Shown: piece after piece, positions 32,676 through 41,688 of the stretch
How the letters are laid out: each line of letters starts with the position of its first letter
How positions within the stretch are numbered: position 1 is the stretch's first letter
Source: Bradyrhizobium sp. AUGA SZCCT0158
GTDB lineage: Bacteria; Pseudomonadota; Alphaproteobacteria; Rhizobiales; Xanthobacteraceae
Assembly (NCBI RefSeq): GCF_018130065.1
Contig: NZ_JAFCME010000033.1
Location: forward strand, 1 to 60,292
Direction: 5' to 3'
DNA: 60,292 nt
Translations under genes and position numbers: made by a program
Notes under the pieces: model-generated
Seen by the model: the letters and a program-made list of their open reading frames with translations, nothing else
Told to the model about the DNA's origin: nothing
Database searches by the model: none

Positions 32676-34971
32676 ACTGTTTGTCTCGCTGACGGTTGAC
32701 GGCCGTGGGGTTGAGTTCGTTGATGACGACACCGACCAGCTTGCGTTCGGTCTCGCCGAGCGCGGTGATGATGTCTTCCATGTTCTCGTTGATGTCGAGC
32801 TTGACCGGCAGGATTGCGACCAGCCCGTCGGTGGCGTCGAACAGCGCGTGGTCGGCCGGGCTCCACGGCATGGCGGGCCCGTCGAGGACCACCAGATCGT
32901 AGTCGCCGCCGATGCGCGCCTGCGCAATCGCGTTGCGGATGGTGTCGCTTGCCTTGATATCCGAGGCCTTGAGGGCCGGCAGGATCGAAATCCCGTTCGC
33001 GGTCCTGACGGCGCGCGCAGCCTTGGCGGCAATATTGAGCCAGCCGAGACGGCCGGTCTCTTCCTTAGCCAGGTGGGCCACCTTGTTCGACAGCGTATAG
33101 TTCTTTTGATCGGCATCGATCAGCAGCACCCTGGCGCCATCGCGGGCGGCCGAGAGCGCGACATTGAGCGCGGCAATGCTGCGGTCCTCGCCATTGCCGG
33201 CGCCGATCACGGCCATGACGGGCGCGGTGTCCTTGGCGACGCGCGTCGCCAGTGCGGTCCGGATTTCGCGCATGGTGTTGAGGAATGTCATCAGCGGGAA
33301 GCCGGCCCGGAGCGTCGGCCAGCCGAGGCTGACGACATCGGGGGTGCCGCCCGTCGCCAGGATTCCGCCGAGCGTGCGTACCACGTCCGATTCCTGCAGC
33401 CGGGTGATCGACGGCTTCGCGATCAGGCTGACGGCGGGCTGCGGGGTGGCCGACGGTTGCCTCGTGGCCGCGGCAGGCGTCGGATTTTGCGCGGCGGACG
33501 AGGCCGATGTCCTGACCGGTGTGTTGGGTCGAACCGGGTTGGCGCCGGGCGCCAGCTGGTCGACAGCGATGATCCACGCAGCCGAGGCGAGCCCGCCCAG
33601 CATAAAGCCGATCATGGCGAACAAGGCCATTCCCGGCGGGAAGGTGCGCCGCTGCGGCACGGTGGCGTCGCCGATGATGCGGGCGCTCGAGGTGTTCAGC
33701 GTCTCCTGCTCCTCGGTCTCGCGCGATCGCTTGAGGAACGACTGGTAGACGTCGCGGCTGGCTTCGACGTCGCGTTCGAGTTCGCGCAGCTTGACCGCGG
33801 CCTGGCTCATCTGGACGCTCTGGCGCTTTTGGGTCTCGAGCGCCTTGTTCAGGGAAGCTTCGTAATCCCGGGCGCGGGTCAGGTCATTCTTCGCCGCCTG
33901 CAAAAAGCGATCGGTTTCCTCGCCGATGGTCCGGCGCAGATCCTCGACCTGCTTCTCCATCTGGCGCAGGGCGGGATGGCGCGGCCCCAATTCGCTCTGC
34001 AATTCGGCCTGGCGCTTCCTGGCTTCGGCATATTGCGAACGCAGATTGGCGATGGTCGGCGATTGCAGCGCCTCCGGAATGGCGCCGGCGTCCGCCGACG
34101 TCTTGCGGCTGGCCGCGATCTGATCGTATTTGGCCTGCGCGTCGAGCGTCAGCGCCCGCGCCGCGGCAAGCCGCTGGTTGCTGGCGGAGAGCTGCTGGTC
34201 GCTGATCAGCGTGTCCTGCGTGCCGACGAAATTGTTCTGCGCCTTGTAGACCGCGAGCGTGTTCTCGGCGGTGCGAAGCCGATCCTGCAATTCCGTGAGC
34301 CGGCTGGAAAGATCGCTGGTGGCGCGACGGACCCGCGCGGCCTGCGATTGGGTATTCTCGGTCAAATAGGCCTTGGCGATCGCATTCGAGAGCATCGCCG
34401 CCTTCACCGGGTCGATCGACCAGACCTCGATGTCGACGATGAAGGTCTTGTCGGTCTTTTTCACATTGATGTGGCGGATCAGGGTTTCCAGCGCCGCCAT
34501 CTCGACGAGCTTGCGCTGCTCGGCGGTCGGGCGCAGTTCGATCCCGAACAGGCCGAGCAGCGATCCGAACAGGCCCTTGCCGCTGCCGCCGCCGAACTCA
34601 GGGTCCTTCTCGAGATGGGTCTCGCGGATCACCTGCAACAGCACGTTGTTCGATGTGATGACGCGCCCCTGGCTCTCGACCACCATCGCAAGGCCGGACA
34701 GGTCCGGCGCGCGCGGCGTGAGTTCGCGATCGACCAGCTGCAATTCGCGGGGATCGACGTAGAGCTGGGCCGTTGCGGTATATTTCGGTGTCAGGCTCTT
34801 GCCGATCGCCACCGCGACGCAGGCGCAGAGCAGCGCCGCCGAGGCGATCGCGATCTTCCGCCGCCACAGCAGTTGAACCAGATCGAGCACGCTGAAGCCA
34901 CCCAATGCCGGCGTTGCGGCGGGCCGGGGGTCAGGTTTGGCCTGATTTATCGGCTCGTCATAGATAAGCAT
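32668..34971 (-). CDS. Wzc/GumC-like polysaccharide copolymerase with degenerate kinase site
   Basis: The 767-residue protein has a Wzz N-terminal domain (membrane segment about 39-57, LYVDPRE next), a long coiled-coil periplasmic part (about 200-430), a second membrane segment near 444-470, and a C-terminal cytosolic BY-kinase-like domain. The Walker A equivalent reads GAGNGEDRS at 590-598: the lysine of GKS is replaced by arginine, and the preceding glycine by aspartate. Walker A-prime (VLLIDAD) and Walker B (LVVLDGP) remain. Only one tyrosine stands at the C-terminus instead of a cluster. It probably sets polymer length and export without normal autokinase activity. ATG 34971 is preferred; GTG 35001 is possible. 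Confidence 0.9.
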   Translation of the reverse strand: MLIYDEPINQAKPDPRPAATPALGGFSVLDLVQLLWRRKIAIASAALLCACVAVAIGKSLTPKYTATAQLYVDPRELQLVDRELTPRAPDLSGLAMVVESQGRVITSNNVLLQVIRETHLEKDPEFGGGSGKGLFGSLLGLFGIELRPTAEQRKLVEMAALETLIRHINVKKTDKTFIVDIEVWSIDPVKAAMLSNAIAKAYLTENTQSQAARVRRATSDLSSRLTELQDRLRTAENTLAVYKAQNNFVGTQDTLISDQQLSASNQRLAAARALTLDAQAKYDQIAASRKTSADAGAIPEALQSPTIANLRSQYAEARKRQAELQSELGPRHPALRQMEKQVEDLRRTIGEETDRFLQAAKNDLTRARDYEASLNKALETQKRQSVQMSQAAVKLRELERDVEASRDVYQSFLKRSRETEEQETLNTSSARIIGDATVPQRRTFPPGMALFAMIGFMLGGLASAAWIIAVDQLAPGANPVRPNTPVRTSASSAAQNPTPAAATRQPSATPQPAVSLIAKPSITRLQESDVVRTLGGILATGGTPDVVSLGWPTLRAGFPLMTFLNTMREIRTALATRVAKDTAPVMAVIGAGNGEDRSIAALNVALSAARDGARVLLIDADQKNYTLSNKVAHLAKEETGRLGWLNIAAKAARAVRTANGISILPALKASDIKASDTIRNAIAQARIGGDYDLVVLDGPAMPWSPADHALFDATDGLVAILPVKLDINENMEDIITALGETERKLVGVVINELNPTAVNRQRDKQYA

Positions 34972-35127
34972 CGACCCCAGCTTCCATTCCAACTGCCGCA
35001 CACATCGGCTGAGGGGTTACTCTTCGCCTTACGCCACGCGCGCGGGACTTCAACGCGCCAAAAACGCAACAGGGAAAATTAACCATACTCATTGAGGGAC
35101 TATTCACCGAAATGGCAAACAAAGCGT
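34972..35127. promoter_or_regulatory. Likely promoter region of the Wzc-WecG-GalE operon
   Basis: The 156-bp gap includes an AT-rich stretch with GAAAATTAACCAT (35074-35086), whose TTAACC half-site resembles those in other gaps of the locus. No second half-site at the right distance was found. Confidence 0.35.
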
Positions 35128-35880
35128 TTATGCGCGGGCGCATCGCAATGCCTCCGCCATCGTCAAAGCCGGAATTTTCCGGCGCGCTGCCACCTCCAGG
35201 GCATGGTTGAGCAGGGCTGGCGAGCAGCCCCAGGGGCTCGGCCGTTCAGCAACGTCGTGGCCGTAGAAAATTAACCATCCGTTATTGGTTTCGGCATCGT
35301 CGAACGCGCGCTCGATCCCGGCGCGGTTCATCTGGCCGTCGATCAGCGGCACGGCGCGAAGGAACTGCAGATCGATTTCGCCGCTGTTGATACCCGGTAC
35401 GATGCTGCGGCAGGTCTGGAACTGGTCCTTGAGCTGGTTCTTCCGGCCGAACGATCCCAAGCCGTAGGGATAGGCAAAGGTCTCAGTCTCGATAGAGGCG
35501 TCCAGCGCGCGGAGGTAACCCCGGTTGCGCATGATCTCGCTGGCGAGGGAGGCCACATCGAGATCGCTGGCGCGCAGGTGCGAGAACGTATGACAGCCGA
35601 TCTCGTGGCCGCGGCGGTAGAGCGAAAGCAGGTCGTCGGCGTCGCCGGCCGGCCATTCGCGCTTTTCGACGCCAACTAGGCCTCCCGACACATAGAATGT
35701 GCCGCGCGCGCCGTGCGCCTCGAGCAGATCCGCGCCGGTTGTCGCCGCGCTTTTCGGCAGATCGTCAAAGGTAAAGCTGACCATCGGCGTGGCATTGCGC
35801 ATCCGGAAGAAATTGGCGTGCAGGTGCATCGCCAGCCGGTGGCTGACTTTTACTCGCGCCTCTGAGAACATCGCGTTCAT
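35128..35880 (-). CDS. Polysaccharide deacetylase (NodB-homology domain)
   Basis: The 250-residue carbohydrate esterase family 4 protein has motif 1 FTFDDLP (catalytic base D39, metal ligand D40), motif 2 HTFSH (H97 and H101), and motif 3-like AYPYG. All metal ligands are present, so it should be active. There is no signal peptide, so it acts in the cytosol or needs another route. It removes N- or O-acetyl groups from the sugar unit. It is last in the flippase-methyltransferase-deacetylase operon, 2 bp after the methyltransferase. Confidence 0.92.
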   Translation of the reverse strand: MNAMFSEARVKVSHRLAMHLHANFFRMRNATPMVSFTFDDLPKSAATTGADLLEAHGARGTFYVSGGLVGVEKREWPAGDADDLLSLYRRGHEIGCHTFSHLRASDLDVASLASEIMRNRGYLRALDASIETETFAYPYGLGSFGRKNQLKDQFQTCRSIVPGINSGEIDLQFLRAVPLIDGQMNRAGIERAFDDAETNNGWLIFYGHDVAERPSPWGCSPALLNHALEVAARRKIPALTMAEALRCARA

Positions 35881-35882
35881 TC

Positions 35883-36689
35883 TCAGCGCTTCCTCAAGAT
35901 CACGTGATAGTCGCCGTGCCGCACGTCGGTCTTGCCGGGCAGGAAGACGTTCATCACCTTGGCGGCGGCGTCGATCAGGCTTGCGAACAGCGGCTTGCGC
36001 CGGCGCATCTCCGGATAGCGCGGGCTCTCATACTGCTTGCAATAAATCATCTGCAGTCCGTGCCGGTCGGCGAAGGTTTCCAGGTTCGCCAGCGTGACAA
36101 GCGGATGAAAATGAGTCGGGAACGGCGCGCAGCCGGGCAAGCCGGCGTTCTTGTCGCCGCGGATATGGCGGTAGAACCAGACATGGAACCAGTGCGGCGA
36201 ATATTTGGTGACGACGCCGGACAGCGACCTTGGATTCGGCGCGCCGATCAGGATCAGTCCGTTTTCTTTTAGCGCCTGGCAGAAGCCAAGCAGCGCCGCT
36301 TCCACGTCGGGCACATGCTCGATCACGTTGTAGCAGATCACGAGATCGAAACTGTCGGGCGCGAAGCGATGGATCTGGATGTCGCCGAGGATCGTCTCCT
36401 GCGCGTAATCATTGTTGCGGATCTGGTCTTCGTCGATATCGACCACGGTGACATGAGCGCGTCGGAGCACGCTGAGCGGCAGGAAGCTGGTCGAGCCGCC
36501 GCCGGCCTCATAGATCTTGAGATCGGTCGCGGGCAGTTTGGCCTCGAGAATGCTGTGAACGGTCAGCAGACTCTGCCGGGCCTCGCCGGGCGGCAGGTCG
36601 AGCAGCGACTGCGGATGCTGCGCGGCCGGCCGGTCGGCGGCGTCAGTGAAAGCCGAATGAAGGGGATCGAGGGCAAATGTCTTGGTCAT
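35883..36689 (-). CDS. SAM-dependent methyltransferase of the polysaccharide locus
   Basis: The 268-residue class I methyltransferase has motif I IYEAGGGSTSFL (59-70), acidic residue in VTVVDIDEDQI, and motif IV-like FDLVICYNVIEHVPD. The C-terminal half after residue 170 (FHVWFYRHIRGDKNAG) resembles methyltransferases of O-antigen loci. It may methylate a sugar hydroxyl or cap the chain end. It lies between the flippase and deacetylase genes with 6- and 2-bp gaps. Confidence 0.88.
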   Translation of the reverse strand: MTKTFALDPLHSAFTDAADRPAAQHPQSLLDLPPGEARQSLLTVHSILEAKLPATDLKIYEAGGGSTSFLPLSVLRRAHVTVVDIDEDQIRNNDYAQETILGDIQIHRFAPDSFDLVICYNVIEHVPDVEAALLGFCQALKENGLILIGAPNPRSLSGVVTKYSPHWFHVWFYRHIRGDKNAGLPGCAPFPTHFHPLVTLANLETFADRHGLQMIYCKQYESPRYPEMRRRKPLFASLIDAAAKVMNVFLPGKTDVRHGDYHVILRKR

Positions 36690-36695
36690 TTGTTC

Positions 36696-38135
36696 TTATC
36701 CGTTGATGTTTGCGAATTTGGCCCGGAACATCGCGAAGCCGGTTTTCAGACGGCCGCGAATCCGGGAGATGTCGAACAGCCAGCACAGGGCCGCGTAGGT
36801 GACGAGTCCGGCACTGGCCAGCACGGCGCAGGCGGCGAGATCGGCGACGTGCAGGTGTCTGTCGAGCGCCGCGACGGTCAGCGCCATCGCCAGTCCGGCG
36901 ATCATGATCAGCGCCAGCCGGCCGAGCGGCAGCGGGACCTTGAAGGCAAAGCGGCTGAGGATCAGCGCGCAGGAAAATCCGACCACGTCGGCGCCGAGCC
37001 GCGCCCAGGCCGCGCCGACCGTGCCGTAAAGGCTGACCAAGATGTAGGACAGGATCACATTGGCCGCGATGATCGAAGCCGTGTTGATCAGATAGAACGA
37101 GTTGCGTCCGGAGAGCAGGAAGCTGGCGTGCAGATATTGCTGGGTCAGGATCTGGAAGACCACGGCCACCGCGATGATCGGCATGGTCTGCGCCGCCAGT
37201 TCGCGGAAATCCGGCCCGAGAATGATATTGGCGACATGGGTGGAAATCACCGCAAAGCCGAGGCAGGCCGGCAGCGTGATGCTGAGCAGCAACTCGACGC
37301 ATTCGGACAGATGCGACCGCACTGCCGCGTCGCCCTTGCTGGCGTGAATCTGCACCGCCATCGGGAAGAACGCCGCGGCGGCGCTCATGGCCGGCATCAT
37401 CAGGGTCTGCCGGACCAGATCGAGCGCGGCGACATATTTGCCGGCGTCCGCCGCACCCACCAGATTGGCGATCATGAAGCGATCGGTGACGCTGGAAATC
37501 GCGAGCAGAGTGAGAGAGAGGGTAAGGGGAAGGCCGGTCTTCGCCAGCGCCGCAAGGCCGGTGCCGTCGAACTTGACCTTGGTGCCGCGCCAGGCGGTGC
37601 GCGACTGCACCAGCACCGCAAGCAGGTAGGCGAGCGCGGACGACAGCAGCAGCAGGAAGCCAGACGGGCTGACCAGTGCCACGATCATGCCGAGGGCGAG
37701 CACGGCGCCGGCGCGGACCAGCGTCGCCTTCATGACCGAAAATGCCATCAGCCGGGCGCGAACCAGATCCTGGGTCAGTTCGAACAGGCCGATCGCGACC
37801 GAAAGCACGACTGCCGCCAGCGCCGCATGCGTGTCCAATCCAACCAATCGTCCAAGCACATAGGCGATCGGCGCGGTGAGACAGCAGATCAGGTAGCCCG
37901 AGATGACGCGGCCGCGCACGTCGGGGCCGTCGTCGCGGGCGTGACCGCTCAGGATGAGATTACGGAACCAGCCGACGAGGAAAACGCTAATGACGGACGC
38001 AAAACCGATGCCCAGCAGATAGACGCCATAATCATGCGGCGAGAACAGCCGCGTGAAAACGAACACGCTCAACAGGCCCAGCAAGGCCGAGATGATGTTG
38101 GCGGTCAAATTGATGCTGGCTTGTCCGATCAGCAT
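36696..38135 (-). CDS. Wzx-type polysaccharide flippase
   Basis: The 479-residue integral membrane protein has 12-14 hydrophobic segments in the MOP/PST superfamily pattern. It starts SINLTANIISALLGLLSVFVFTR, then FSPHDYGVYLLG, the hallmark entry of O-antigen flippases, with the internal repeat LGPDFRELAAQTMPI. It moves lipid-linked repeat units across the inner membrane. ATG 38135 is chosen because the membrane domain begins there; 50 arginine-rich residues upstream do not look real. It is first in its operon. Confidence 0.92.
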   Translation of the reverse strand: MLIGQASINLTANIISALLGLLSVFVFTRLFSPHDYGVYLLGIGFASVISVFLVGWFRNLILSGHARDDGPDVRGRVISGYLICCLTAPIAYVLGRLVGLDTHAALAAVVLSVAIGLFELTQDLVRARLMAFSVMKATLVRAGAVLALGMIVALVSPSGFLLLLSSALAYLLAVLVQSRTAWRGTKVKFDGTGLAALAKTGLPLTLSLTLLAISSVTDRFMIANLVGAADAGKYVAALDLVRQTLMMPAMSAAAAFFPMAVQIHASKGDAAVRSHLSECVELLLSITLPACLGFAVISTHVANIILGPDFRELAAQTMPIIAVAVVFQILTQQYLHASFLLSGRNSFYLINTASIIAANVILSYILVSLYGTVGAAWARLGADVVGFSCALILSRFAFKVPLPLGRLALIMIAGLAMALTVAALDRHLHVADLAACAVLASAGLVTYAALCWLFDISRIRGRLKTGFAMFRAKFANING

Positions 38136-38647
38136 GCTGCGAGCCCCGCGGAATTGCCCGAGACTCCGCGCCCGAGCACGGCGTCGCACGACGCTACTCG
38201 GTCGATCTCGGAAATCTCGTTGACGATGACGTTCAAGGCGGGCTGCTTTCTGGACTCGGAATCCCTTTGCCAGACCCTTGAGCAAGATCGGTGCCGGACG
38301 GTTCCGCTAACGGTCGCCGCGATTTGATGTGGTTAATTCTGTGTTTGTCTCACCGTCGCAAGCCGGTTAACCGCGCCCGGTAACCACGATGGAAACGCAA
38401 TACGTGCGCGAAGCGGCGCTTTTGGCGAGGTTGCCCGGATATTGCAGAAGGCTACTCCGCATCGCCGATGTTCATCGCCAGAAGTGTGCCCCATGACAGA
38501 TTGTCCGCCATTCCAAGCCAATTTCCCGTTGCCCGCGGAGGTCGCGGTGGCATCAGCCCGTTTCGGCACACCTGGATTGTCCAGAGTGTCTGCTTTTGAA
38601 ACGGTGAAGGCCGGTCGCGGTTGCGGCAGCGTCGCGAGGTTCCTGCA
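38136..38647. promoter_or_regulatory. 512-bp divergent intergenic region
   Basis: This separates the flippase operon from the acyltransferase operon. I see no convincing gene. The palindrome CGGTTAACCG at 38364-38373, followed by GGTAACC at 38379-38385, and an AT-rich stretch at 38324-38350, are possible control elements. Confidence 0.4.
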
Positions 38648-40543
38648 ATGAAGTATCGTGCGGATATTGACGGGCTGCGGGCCCTCGCTGTTGTTCCGGT
38701 GGTTCTTTACCATGTCGGTGTGCCCGGTTTCGCAGGCGGCTTCGTCGGCGTCGACATCTTCTTTGTCATCTCGGGCTACCTGATCTGCGGCATGATCGAT
38801 GCGGACATCCGCAACGGATCGTTCTCGCTTGGCAATTTCTACAAGCGACGAATCTTGCGAATCCTGCCGGCGCTGTTCGTCATGTTCCTGGTGACGAGCG
38901 TCTTCGCCTATATCTATTTCTTGCCGGCCGAATTGATTGGCTATGCAAAGAGCCTTGCCAGCGCGATCGGCTCGGTTTCCAATGCCTATTTTGCGCAGAC
39001 CTCTGGATACTTCGATGCGCCGGCCGAAACAAAACCGCTGCTGCATACCTGGTCGCTCAGCGTCGAGGAGCAGTTCTACTTCATCGCCCCGCTGCTGATG
39101 CTTTTTGTCTATCGGCGGTTTCCGAAGCGCGCCAGATTGCTGTTTGCGGTTATCGCTGCGATTTCGTTTGCTGCAGCCATCGCCATGAGCATGAGAAATG
39201 CGAACTTTACATTCTATCTCACGCCGTTCCGCGCCTGGGAGCTGGCGCTGGGCGCGATGCTGGCGATCAAATTCATTCCGGTGCCGGAAACCACGTTCTG
39301 GAAGAACATTTGTGGCGGAGCCGGGTTGCTGCTGCTGATTGGCGTGATCCTGCTTGGATCGGCATCAGTGCCGCTTCTGCTGATGACGTCACTCGCCTGC
39401 CTCGGTGCGGTGCTGGTAATCGCGTCCAGCGAGAGCGGGGTATCGATGGCCGGACGATTGCTGTCACTGCCGCCTCTGGTCGCGATCGGGTTGATATCCT
39501 ATTCGCTCTATTTGTGGCACTGGCCGCTGATCGTATTCCAGCGCACCGATTTGCTGTTCGGCGCAGAATCCGCAGCGTCGACCAAACTGACGTTGATCAC
39601 GCTGGCGGTGGGGCTCGCCTATCTGTCGTGGAAGCTGGTCGAATTGCCGTTCCGTTCGATGGCGCGGGAAACATCGAAGGGTGCCGTCTTCGGCGCCGCA
39701 TCAGCCGCGATGGGCTCGACATTCGCGCTGTGCGCATTGGTGTTCTTCGCGAGCGGCGCGCCATACCGCTTTCCACAACGCGTCGTGGATATCGGCACCT
39801 ATCTTGCCTACGATTCGTCCGCCGCGTTCCGGACCGGGCGCTGCTTCATATCGGCCAACCGCCAGCGATTCGACGCCGAAACCTGCCTGAAACTGGATCC
39901 GGCGCGGCCGAACTATCTGCTCATTGGCGACAGCCATGCCGCGCACCTCTGGTCCGGGCTATCCGCCGCCATGCCGCAGGTGAACATCATGCAGGCGACG
40001 GCAAGCGAATGCCGCCCGGCCGTTCCGGCGGAACGGAGAGGCGGATTGAAGGCCTGTCGCGATGTGATGGAACTGGCGTTCAACGACTTCCTCGTCAACA
40101 ACCGTGTCGACAAGGTCATACTCGCTGCCTCATGGAAGGATGAGGATCTGCCGAACCTGTCGGCCACGCTGGATACCCTGAAATCCAGGGGAATCGACGT
40201 CGTCGTACTTGGACCGATCGTCGAATACGCCGCCGCTCTTCCACGCCTCCTGATCGACGGGATTCTTCGCGACCATCCAGCCCTTGCCAGCACGAAGCGC
40301 ACACCCGGAATTCGGGAGCGTGATCACGTCATGAGCGCCTTGGTAAAGGCGCACGGCGCGAGCTATTCATCCGTCTACGACGCGGTCTGCCGAGATGGTC
40401 ATTGCGACGAGTTTGTCGAAGCCGATATTCCGATGCAGTTCGACGAGGGGCATCTCACTGACAAGGGCGCAGCCGAAGTCGGCCGAAGGCTGTCTGCTGT
40501 CTTCGGTAACAAATTGACGAGGACGTCTAATGTTTCGAACTGA
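38648..40543 (+). CDS. Membrane acyltransferase with C-terminal SGNH domain (OafA/YrhL type)
   Basis: The 631-residue protein has an N-terminal acyltransferase-3 domain of about ten membrane helices, starting RADIDGLRALAVVPVVLYH with catalytic H22, then FFVISGYLI and LLHTWSLSVEEQFY. A periplasmic SGNH hydrolase-like domain follows, with S429 in GDSH and the D599-xx-H602 pair. This architecture O-acetylates surface polysaccharides in OafA-like enzymes. ATG 38648 follows GAGG at 8 nt. The gene overlaps the GH26-like gene by 14 bp, so they form one unit. Confidence 0.93.
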   Translation: MKYRADIDGLRALAVVPVVLYHVGVPGFAGGFVGVDIFFVISGYLICGMIDADIRNGSFSLGNFYKRRILRILPALFVMFLVTSVFAYIYFLPAELIGYAKSLASAIGSVSNAYFAQTSGYFDAPAETKPLLHTWSLSVEEQFYFIAPLLMLFVYRRFPKRARLLFAVIAAISFAAAIAMSMRNANFTFYLTPFRAWELALGAMLAIKFIPVPETTFWKNICGGAGLLLLIGVILLGSASVPLLLMTSLACLGAVLVIASSESGVSMAGRLLSLPPLVAIGLISYSLYLWHWPLIVFQRTDLLFGAESAASTKLTLITLAVGLAYLSWKLVELPFRSMARETSKGAVFGAASAAMGSTFALCALVFFASGAPYRFPQRVVDIGTYLAYDSSAAFRTGRCFISANRQRFDAETCLKLDPARPNYLLIGDSHAAHLWSGLSAAMPQVNIMQATASECRPAVPAERRGGLKACRDVMELAFNDFLVNNRVDKVILAASWKDEDLPNLSATLDTLKSRGIDVVVLGPIVEYAAALPRLLIDGILRDHPALASTKRTPGIRERDHVMSALVKAHGASYSSVYDAVCRDGHCDEFVEADIPMQFDEGHLTDKGAAEVGRRLSAVFGNKLTRTSNVSN

Positions 40544-41519
40544 GCGTCCCGCGCCTCGCCGCCGGGTTGGCCTCAGGCGCCTGGTATTTTTCCTGGTGGC
40601 CCTTGTGTTGAGCCTGCTGTTGCTCGCCCGCGTCGACAGCAACGCCGCTCCGCGCGTCAACTCCAGTCCTGCAAAATTCGCCGGAGCCTTCGTCGATTGG
40701 GGCCCCGTTGGGCGCGAGCGTACCCTGCAGGCCTGGGAAAAATGGTTGAAACAGCCGCCATCGTCGGTGGTGGGCGTCGATTTCTACGGCCAGGCGAATT
40801 GGGAGGATTTCCACAAGCTGACCTGGGTTCCCGGCATCTGGAAGAAGCTCAACCCGTCGCGGAATGTCGTCTGGTCGGTGCCGCTGACCGTTCCGGGGAC
40901 GCCGCTCGTCGACGTCGCCAATGGCTTGCACGACGGCGAATTCGAGGCGGCTGCCCGTGCGATTGCCGATGCGCAGCCAAGGGCGATCATCCGTCTCGGC
41001 TGGGAGATGAATCTGTCGCAGATGGCGTGGTTCGCCAAGGATCATGAAGCCGATTACATCGCGGCGTTCCGGCGCGTGGTCGGGATCTTCCGTCGCCACT
41101 CCGACACATTCAAATATGATTGGTGTCCGGGATGGGGAACGCAGGACACGCCGGCGGACCTGGCCTATCCGGGTGACGATGTCGTCGACTACATCGGTCT
41201 GGATATCTACGATTTCAAACATGAGGGCTCGCCGGAAGAGCGGTGGAACACCTTCTATCTCAAGGCGCCGTTCGGCCTGGAATGGCACCGCGACTTTGCC
41301 GCCAGGCACGGCAAGCCGATGAGCTATCCGGAATGGGGCGTCGGCAATTTCGGCGACAATCCGTACTTCATTCAGCAGATGCATGACTGGTTCGTGAAGA
41401 ACAGGAACAACATCGCCTACGCCGCTTATTTCGACGTCGACGGATTGTGGCCCACGCGGATCTCCAACGGGCAGTTTCCCAAATCCCAGAAGCTGTTCGG
41501 CAAGCTGTTCAGCCGCTGA
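40530..41519 (+). CDS. GH26-like glycoside hydrolase, membrane-anchored or secreted
   Basis: The 329-residue protein has one N-terminal hydrophobic segment (18-33) after a basic stretch (RPAPRRRVGLRR), so it is either signal-anchored or secreted. The TIM-barrel domain shows the GH26 pattern: IIRLGWEMN with acid/base E159 and SYPEWG with nucleophile E268, plus DYIGLDIYDF. GH26 enzymes are mostly beta-mannanases. Here it may trim or release the polymer made by the locus. It overlaps the acyltransferase gene by 14 bp. Confidence 0.85.
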   Translation: MFRTERPAPRRRVGLRRLVFFLVALVLSLLLLARVDSNAAPRVNSSPAKFAGAFVDWGPVGRERTLQAWEKWLKQPPSSVVGVDFYGQANWEDFHKLTWVPGIWKKLNPSRNVVWSVPLTVPGTPLVDVANGLHDGEFEAAARAIADAQPRAIIRLGWEMNLSQMAWFAKDHEADYIAAFRRVVGIFRRHSDTFKYDWCPGWGTQDTPADLAYPGDDVVDYIGLDIYDFKHEGSPEERWNTFYLKAPFGLEWHRDFAARHGKPMSYPEWGVGNFGDNPYFIQQMHDWFVKNRNNIAYAAYFDVDGLWPTRISNGQFPKSQKLFGKLFSR

Positions 41520-41539
41520 GCCCCGAGCCTGAACCTGAT

Positions 41540-41555
41540 TTAATTCAAACTTAAC
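41540..41555. promoter_or_regulatory. CtrA-type box upstream of the GT2-Wzy operon
   Basis: TTAA-N7-TTAAC matches the alphaproteobacterial CtrA consensus exactly. Another TTAAC half-site follows at 41564-41568. The GT2 start is 134 bp downstream, a workable promoter distance. Confidence 0.5.
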
Positions 41556-41688
41556 CCCGTCCATTAACCGTCGGGAACAATTCGCCACCACCAGGCATCC
41601 TGTCGGACCGGATATCGCAGCAATGCTCTTGTATCGTCTGGACCCATAGCAAACGTCATGCGCCAGAGTTTGAACGGATTGCCCGCCG

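Noticed and set aside
32326..35082. Plus-strand frame of about 918 codons opposite the Wzc-like and WecG-like genes
   Set aside because: Both genes on the other strand have clear families and coupled starts. The plus frame has no motif or ribosome-binding site.
36315..38327. Plus-strand frame of about 670 codons opposite flippase and methyltransferase
   Set aside because: The translation is an Arg/Asp/Gln-rich shadow of a membrane protein gene; no family resemblance.
38442..38651. Small plus-strand frame before the acyltransferase
   Set aside because: It has cysteine- and arginine-rich random composition, no ribosome-binding site and overlaps the next start.
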